Source of the DNA: an uncultured Clostridia bacterium
GTDB taxonomy: Bacteria; Bacillota; Clostridia; UBA1381; UBA9506
Reading direction: 5' to 3'
DNA length: 57,794 bases
Assembly (NCBI GenBank): GCA_934438075.1
Contig: CAKSBF010000013.1
Location: forward strand, 1 to 57,794
Part shown: piece after piece, positions 53,312 through 57,794 of the stretch
Numbering within the stretch: position 1 is the stretch's first letter
Layout of the letters: each line of letters starts with the position of its first letter
Notes under the pieces: generated by a model
What the model was told of the DNA's origin: nothing
The model's database searches: none
The model's input: the letters and a program-made list of their open reading frames with translations, nothing else
Translations under genes and position numbers: made by a program

Positions 53312-55072
53312 ATGTATAAAAAGAAAATTCGGACGCAAATTATTTTTTATTTGGTTTTAACCTTAGGTATAACTCTTGCACTTCAGATTGTGCTCTATTC
53401 CATTCTGCGCTGTCGGAACAACAAAAACATTTCTGCTGTTTTTGAATCTATTGCTCAAAATACAGTTTCGCAAATCGACACACTGAATGAAGAAATTGCA
53501 GACCTTTCGGCACGGCTTTCTACACATTCTTATGTACAGAACTCTCTCTATAAATATAATCACAGTGAATTTGTTAAATACATGAAAAAAACACAGGAAC
53601 TGTTAGACGATTATTTAGCCCGTAATCATAATATTGTTTATTTAGGAATTATTAAAGAAAATGATCTTTTAATGTCCAGCGAAACAATGGCTTTATACAG
53701 TCAAGTCAGAAGTATGCTGCAGGCAATGGATATTGATCCGCGGGATTCAAGTCCCATCTATCCCCCTTCCTTTATCGATGATAACAACCGAACCTTGTTC
53801 AGTTGCATTACACCGGTTTTTCCTATTGATGTTACATATTACACATCGGAACACAAAAAAAATTATATTGTCTGTCTTTATGAAATGAATACCATCAGCT
53901 ATACTCCCTATAAGTTTATTGACAACAGTACCATTTCCTTGCAAATCACGGATGCACAAGATCGCATATTGCTTTCAGCAGATCCGGCACTTCACGGCAA
54001 AACAAACCATACGAACACCAAAGCACGAAACATATTTTCGAAAACCATGCCTTTGTCATCTGTGGACTGGAATGTAACCATTTTTACGCCCCTCAGCAGC
54101 GCCAAAGGCTTTACTGATATTTCCCTCTTGTTTATTCTCTTCATGGTGGCCACTAACGTTATCATTCTTTTCACCATGTTAAAGCTGTTAAGCGGCATTA
54201 TTATAAAACGGATTTCGCATTTAAGCAGTGCGGTTAAAAAAATTCCGCACAACAGCACTGAATATCGTGTTGATTATCCTTATTGCGATGAATTTTTAGA
54301 AATTGCCCAAATGATAAATTTGAGTCTGGATAAAATCTATGACTTAAACCAGGAGAAGTATGAAACGGCTGAAAAACTTCACCACGCTGAGCTTTTACAG
54401 AAAGAAACACAGCTCATTTATTTAAGCGGTCAGGTTTCCCCTCACTTTTTATATAACTCAATGGCACACATTCAAGGGCTTGCTATGCAAAACCGTTCCC
54501 AGGAAATTGCGCAAATGACCGTTTCCATGGCAAAGGTGTTTCGTTATTTTTCCAACAATAGCCCCTTTTCCACCATTAAGCAAGATTTGGATTGTGCGGT
54601 CGACTATTTCAATATTATTAACAGCCGCCGCTATAAACAATTAACCATACAATACGAAATTGATCCTGAACTGTATTATATACCTTGCCTGAAAATGCTT
54701 TATCAACCGGTTATGGAAAATATTTTAAAGCACGCTTTTCGTTATGATGAAACCGGTACGGTAACTATTTCTTCCATCCCCGATGATAAAAAAGCAATTA
54801 TTGAAATCAGTGACACCGGCAAGGGTTTTTCGTCAGATATCCTGGCTGTTTTGACAAAAAAGCTCACCCATAACGAAAAAAGCGGTGAAATTATTATTCC
54901 CAACAGCGACCATGTGGGGCTTTTAAATATTGATTTGCGTTTAAAGCTCTATTACGGCAACGGCAACGGTATTAAAATCACCTCAGGCCCCAATGCGCCT
55001 GCAACTGTGCAAATCATCTTTGATAAGGAAAGACCCGACAAGGAGTATATGCTGTCACATCTTTCCATGTAA
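53312..55072 (+). CDS. YesM-type membrane sensor histidine kinase
   Basis: The 586-residue protein has a first membrane helix at about residues 12-32, an extracellular sensing region to about 265 and a second helix at about 268-290 (ISLLFILFMVATNVIILF). A HAMP linker follows, then the His_kinase domain with SPHFLYNSM (phospho-acceptor His378) and a HATPase with MENILKHAF, SDTGKGFS and GLLNIDLRLKLYYG. This is the complete form of the architecture of which only the tail survives at 16929. It starts one base after the regulator stop. The ligand is unknown; a locus-specific oligosaccharide or its bound receptor is likely. Confidence 0.9.
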   Translation: MYKKKIRTQIIFYLVLTLGITLALQIVLYSILRCRNNKNISAVFESIAQNTVSQIDTLNEEIADLSARLSTHSYVQNSLYKYNHSEFVKYMKKTQELLDDYLARNHNIVYLGIIKENDLLMSSETMALYSQVRSMLQAMDIDPRDSSPIYPPSFIDDNNRTLFSCITPVFPIDVTYYTSEHKKNYIVCLYEMNTISYTPYKFIDNSTISLQITDAQDRILLSADPALHGKTNHTNTKARNIFSKTMPLSSVDWNVTIFTPLSSAKGFTDISLLFILFMVATNVIILFTMLKLLSGIIIKRISHLSSAVKKIPHNSTEYRVDYPYCDEFLEIAQMINLSLDKIYDLNQEKYETAEKLHHAELLQKETQLIYLSGQVSPHFLYNSMAHIQGLAMQNRSQEIAQMTVSMAKVFRYFSNNSPFSTIKQDLDCAVDYFNIINSRRYKQLTIQYEIDPELYYIPCLKMLYQPVMENILKHAFRYDETGTVTISSIPDDKKAIIEISDTGKGFSSDILAVLTKKLTHNEKSGEIIIPNSDHVGLLNIDLRLKLYYGNGNGIKITSGPNAPATVQIIFDKERPDKEYMLSHLSM

Positions 55073-55258
55073 AAACACGGGAAATAATAAAAAACATAGA
55101 AGAAAATAGGAGACGCTAAGATGGTTGACTTTAAAATAGTTGACACGCCCCTGCCGGTTTAGGTGTGAAATTGTAAATTTCAAAAAGAGTTTATATTGCT
55201 ACTGCAAGCCGCGAGGACAGAAATTTTGCTTTTAAAAATAAGAGAAAAGAGGTATGAA

Positions 55259-57464
55259 ATGAATCATTCGCTATGGTATAACAAGGTATCGGAGGATTGG
55301 ATGAATGCGCTGCCTTTGGGAAACGGAAAAGTTGCCGCAATGCCGCAATGGTTTACGGGAATCCCGATACGGAAAAAATAGAAATAAATGAGGAATCTCT
55401 TTGGAGCGGAAGACGGATAAAAGAAGAAAATACTGTCTTGAAAGAAACTTTAGACGAGGTAAGAAAGTTTTTGTTTGCCGAACGCAACGAAGAGGCAGTG
55501 AAGCTGGCAAACGAAACATTTTTGGCCAATCCTCCAAGGCTCTGATTTTATGAAAGCTAATGTATTTGTGTATAAAATGCAAGCTTCTGACGGAGCTCCT
55601 TTTTCATGCAGCGTTACTGTCGGCAGAGAACAAGATGCGTACACTGCAACATTAGATGATAAAACCCTGATTATGAATGGCAGAATAACCTACCGTACAG
55701 CAGAGCAGTACGGTGAAGGCGGAGAGGGGATGCGTTTTGCGGCTAAACTTTGTGTGGTTACAGACGGAAAATGCAAGGCAGAAAAAAAAGGAAATACATA
55801 TAGAAAATGCAACAAGCTTTGTTATCTATGCAGCAATTGCCACAAACTATAACATCGAAAAATTTGATGTGGATGAAGAAATTAATTATGAAACCATAGT
55901 TGATAAATCAATTTGCTCTACGCTTGAGGACGGTTATGACAATATTAAAAATGAGCATATAAACGTGCATAAAATGCAGTATGAAAAGGTATCCCTGAGC
56001 ATAAATGATTCAGAAAAAAATTATATGCCGACAGATGTGCGCCTTGAGGCAATCAAGTCGGGAGAATGGGATGACAGCTTTTTCGTCCTATACTTCAATT
56101 TCAGCAGATACCTTCTTATGTGCAGCTCGGGCAAAAGTGCAACACTGCCTGCCAATCTGCAGGGGAAATGGTGTCATGGCTTTACGCCGCCGTGGGGCAG
56201 TGATTATCACACCAATATAAATCTTCAGATGAATTATTGGCCAGCGCTGCCGCTTAATATGGCTGAGACGATGACGCCGTATATCGATTTTGTCAGCAGG
56301 CTTAGTCAGTACGGTAAAAGCACGGCAAAAGAACTGTATGGCGCAAACGGCTGGGTTGTTCATCACAATACCGATATTTTCGGCAGGACGGGCATTCATG
56401 ACGGTGCCGCATGGGGAACATTTCCGCTGGCGGCGTTGTGGCTTTGTCTCAATCTTTGGGAATAGTATGAATTTACGGATGATAGGGCCGCATTGGAAGA
56501 GATATACCCTGTTTTAAAGAGTGCGTGTGAATTCGCAATCGATTTTCTTGTCGAATCTCCGGAGGGATATTTGGTAACCAACCCTTCAAATTCGCCGGAG
56601 AATGCGTTTTATTATACTGATAAAAACGGTGAGAAGAAAAAAAGTATGTTTACATATGGTGCGACAATGGATTTTCAAATAATATCCTGTGTATTTGTGA
56701 GGATGCTGTATGCATGCAGATATTTAAAAACAGATGAAGAGTTTGCACAGACTGTTGAGAACGTTTTAAAAAAACTACCGCCGATCAGAATCAGCGATAG
56801 ATACGGAACAATTTGTGAATGGATTAAGGATTATGAAGAGGTTGAACCCGGACACAGACATATTTCCCACTTATTCGGTCTTTTTCCCGGTGACCAAATT
56901 AACGAAAATACTTCTGAAATATTTGAGGCTGCTAAAAAGACAATTCAAAGAAGACTGTCTCACGGCGGAGGCGCTACCGGCTGGTCAAGAGCGTGGATTA
57001 TCAATTTCTACGCTCGACTAAAGGATGGAAACGCAGCGCTTGAGCATTTGCAGGCATTAATGATGAAATCAACGGCTTATAATTTGTTTGATATGCATCC
57101 TCCGTTTCAGATTGACGGCAACTTCGGAGCAATTTCCGGAATAGCGGAAATGCTGCTGCAAAGTCATTTGGGTGAAATCGGCAAAAGAATAACGGAGCTT
57201 TTACCGGCATTGCCGGACAAATGGCAAAAGGGAGAGGTTTCGGGACTCAGGGCGAGAGGTAATTTTGAAATAGATATCATTTGGGAACATGGCAAGGCAA
57301 AACAGGTAAGAATTAAGGCTTTTAGTGACGGTATTTTCAGATTAAAACTAAATGAACGCACGGCAAATTTCCGTACTGACGCTGACTGCGATGAGCAGAA
57401 CGGCATAGTGACGATACCGATGAAAAAAGGAAATGAAAAGATCATTTATTTTAATGAAAGATAG
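55259..57464 (+). pseudogene. decayed GH95 alpha-L-fucosidase-like gene
   Basis: The pieces match GH95 in order: SLWYNKVSEDWMNALPLGNG, then INEESLWSG, a beta-sandwich part, GKWCHGFTPPWGSDYHTNIN, HHNTDIFG, PGHRHISHLFGLFPG, GATGWSRAW and DMHPPFQIDGNFG. Lesions are several. An 8-bp tandem duplication (GCCGCAAT at 55334-55349) shifts the frame. A TGA lies at 55543, and about 100 residues of the early sandwich are missing near there. A shift in the A8 run at 55782-55789 and a TAG at 56463-56465 (LWE, stop, YEFTDD) complete the list. An intact enzyme would remove alpha-fucose or related sugars. Start ATG 55259 has an AAGAGG site. It is clearly inactive. Confidence 0.85.
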
Positions 57465-57518
57465 GAAGTATTATTATGCTACAGACAAACAAGTTGAAGA
57501 GATTTTAGAAACTGTAAA

Positions 57519-57794
57519 TGTCAAGTCAAAATGTACAATTTCGTCGGGAGTGATGTATGTGCCTTTAATAACTTAAAATTTGTGGTACATTTTCCGGTTC
57601 ATCATCAAAAATCTTCCTATCTTTAACGCGTAAGAGCGTCCTGCAATTTTGATGATTTCACAATGGTGTACCAATCTGTCAATTATCGCGGGAGTGTTGC
57701 GCAAACCGTGTAAATAGAATAATCTTCTAAACAATTGTTAATAATATAATTGGCTTTTTCCGTACGGCAGGATACGGCAACGCAGGAGTGCGAC
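57519..57794 (-). mobile_element. 3' end of an IS21-type element with istB remnant (cut by window edge)
   Basis: The element end begins TGTCAAGTC with an AAAATGTACAA core at 57528, matching the opposite IS21 end at 14889. On the minus strand one frame to TAA at 57573 reads NTPAIIDRLVHHCEIIKIAG then RSYALKIG, the C-terminus of the IstB ATPase helper. Upstream, near 57740, that frame hits a stop, so istB is truncated or frameshifted. Confidence 0.7.

Noticed and set aside
57705..57794. Separate gene at the right edge
   Set aside because: Short frames exist on the minus strand here but I could not match them to a family; istB debris or another IS is more likely, and the window ends.

Overview
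The window reads as chromosomal DNA of a low-GC, Gram-positive anaerobe of the Clostridia, probably a gut or other polysaccharide-degrading species. The signs are AGGAGG-type ribosome sites, YesN/YesM-type two-component regulators, an Lpl/CUT1-type sugar ABC transporter, S-layer-homology (SLH) surface proteins, a YitT-family protein and clostridial IS21, IS3 and recombinase remnants. SLH-anchored carbohydrate-active proteins recall Monoglobus-like Clostridia, but I cannot assign a genus. Much of the window is accessory and decaying: I find about a dozen broken or truncated genes.

Region 1 (1-11.25 kb, + strand) is a glycerophosphate/polyol cluster. It holds an AraM-type glycerol-1-phosphate dehydrogenase (cut by the window edge), a HAD phosphatase, two glycerophosphodiesterases (the first frameshifted), a GlpA-like FAD dehydrogenase with a C-terminal Fe-S domain, a second FAD/NAD oxidoreductase and a DUF1667 cysteine protein. 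A GH36/GH27-like barrel protein, a metallophosphoesterase and an MgtC-like membrane protein follow. A 1,409-bp perfect tandem duplication (2491-5308) doubles one diesterase and leaves a truncated GlpA copy. Region 2 (11.3-16.1 kb) is a scar zone: a decayed second araM, a tyrosine recombinase plus a remnant of another, an IS21 5' end, a SLOG-type gene divergent from a ribbon-helix-helix gene, and a resolvase remnant.

Region 3 (16.1-28.1 kb, - strand) is a patchy carbohydrate/uronate catabolic region. It has an esterase, a histidine-kinase fragment, a U32-like protein, an M15 peptidase, a truncated uxuA, a CE15-like esterase with an in-frame TGA, a GH2 protein without its N-terminal domain, a frameshifted AraC regulator, IS3 debris, a TIM-barrel isomerase and three Gfo/Idh/MocA oxidoreductases. 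Region 4 (28.5-33.1 kb) has YitT, MATE, an esterase and CapA-like genes; MATE and CapA each carry one in-frame TGA.

Region 5 (33.1-55.1 kb) is the most coherent unit. A YesN/YesM two-component system on the + strand diverges from a long - strand run: two permeases, a solute-binding lipoprotein, three SLH proteins, a Big_5-type protein, a large DUF4886 protein and a secreted barrel protein. I read it as a sensing, import and surface-degradation locus. The transport ATPase is not in the window. Two of the barrel proteins are paralogues sharing an adjacent Asp-Glu pair reminiscent of GH123-like enzymes, and they are the best candidate here for an undescribed glycosidase family. The window ends with a decayed GH95 gene and the 3' end of an IS21-type element.

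Limits: all calls are from reading the sequence. Several frameshifts lie in homopolymers and the tandem duplication is perfect, so sequencing or assembly error must be excluded before biology is built on them.
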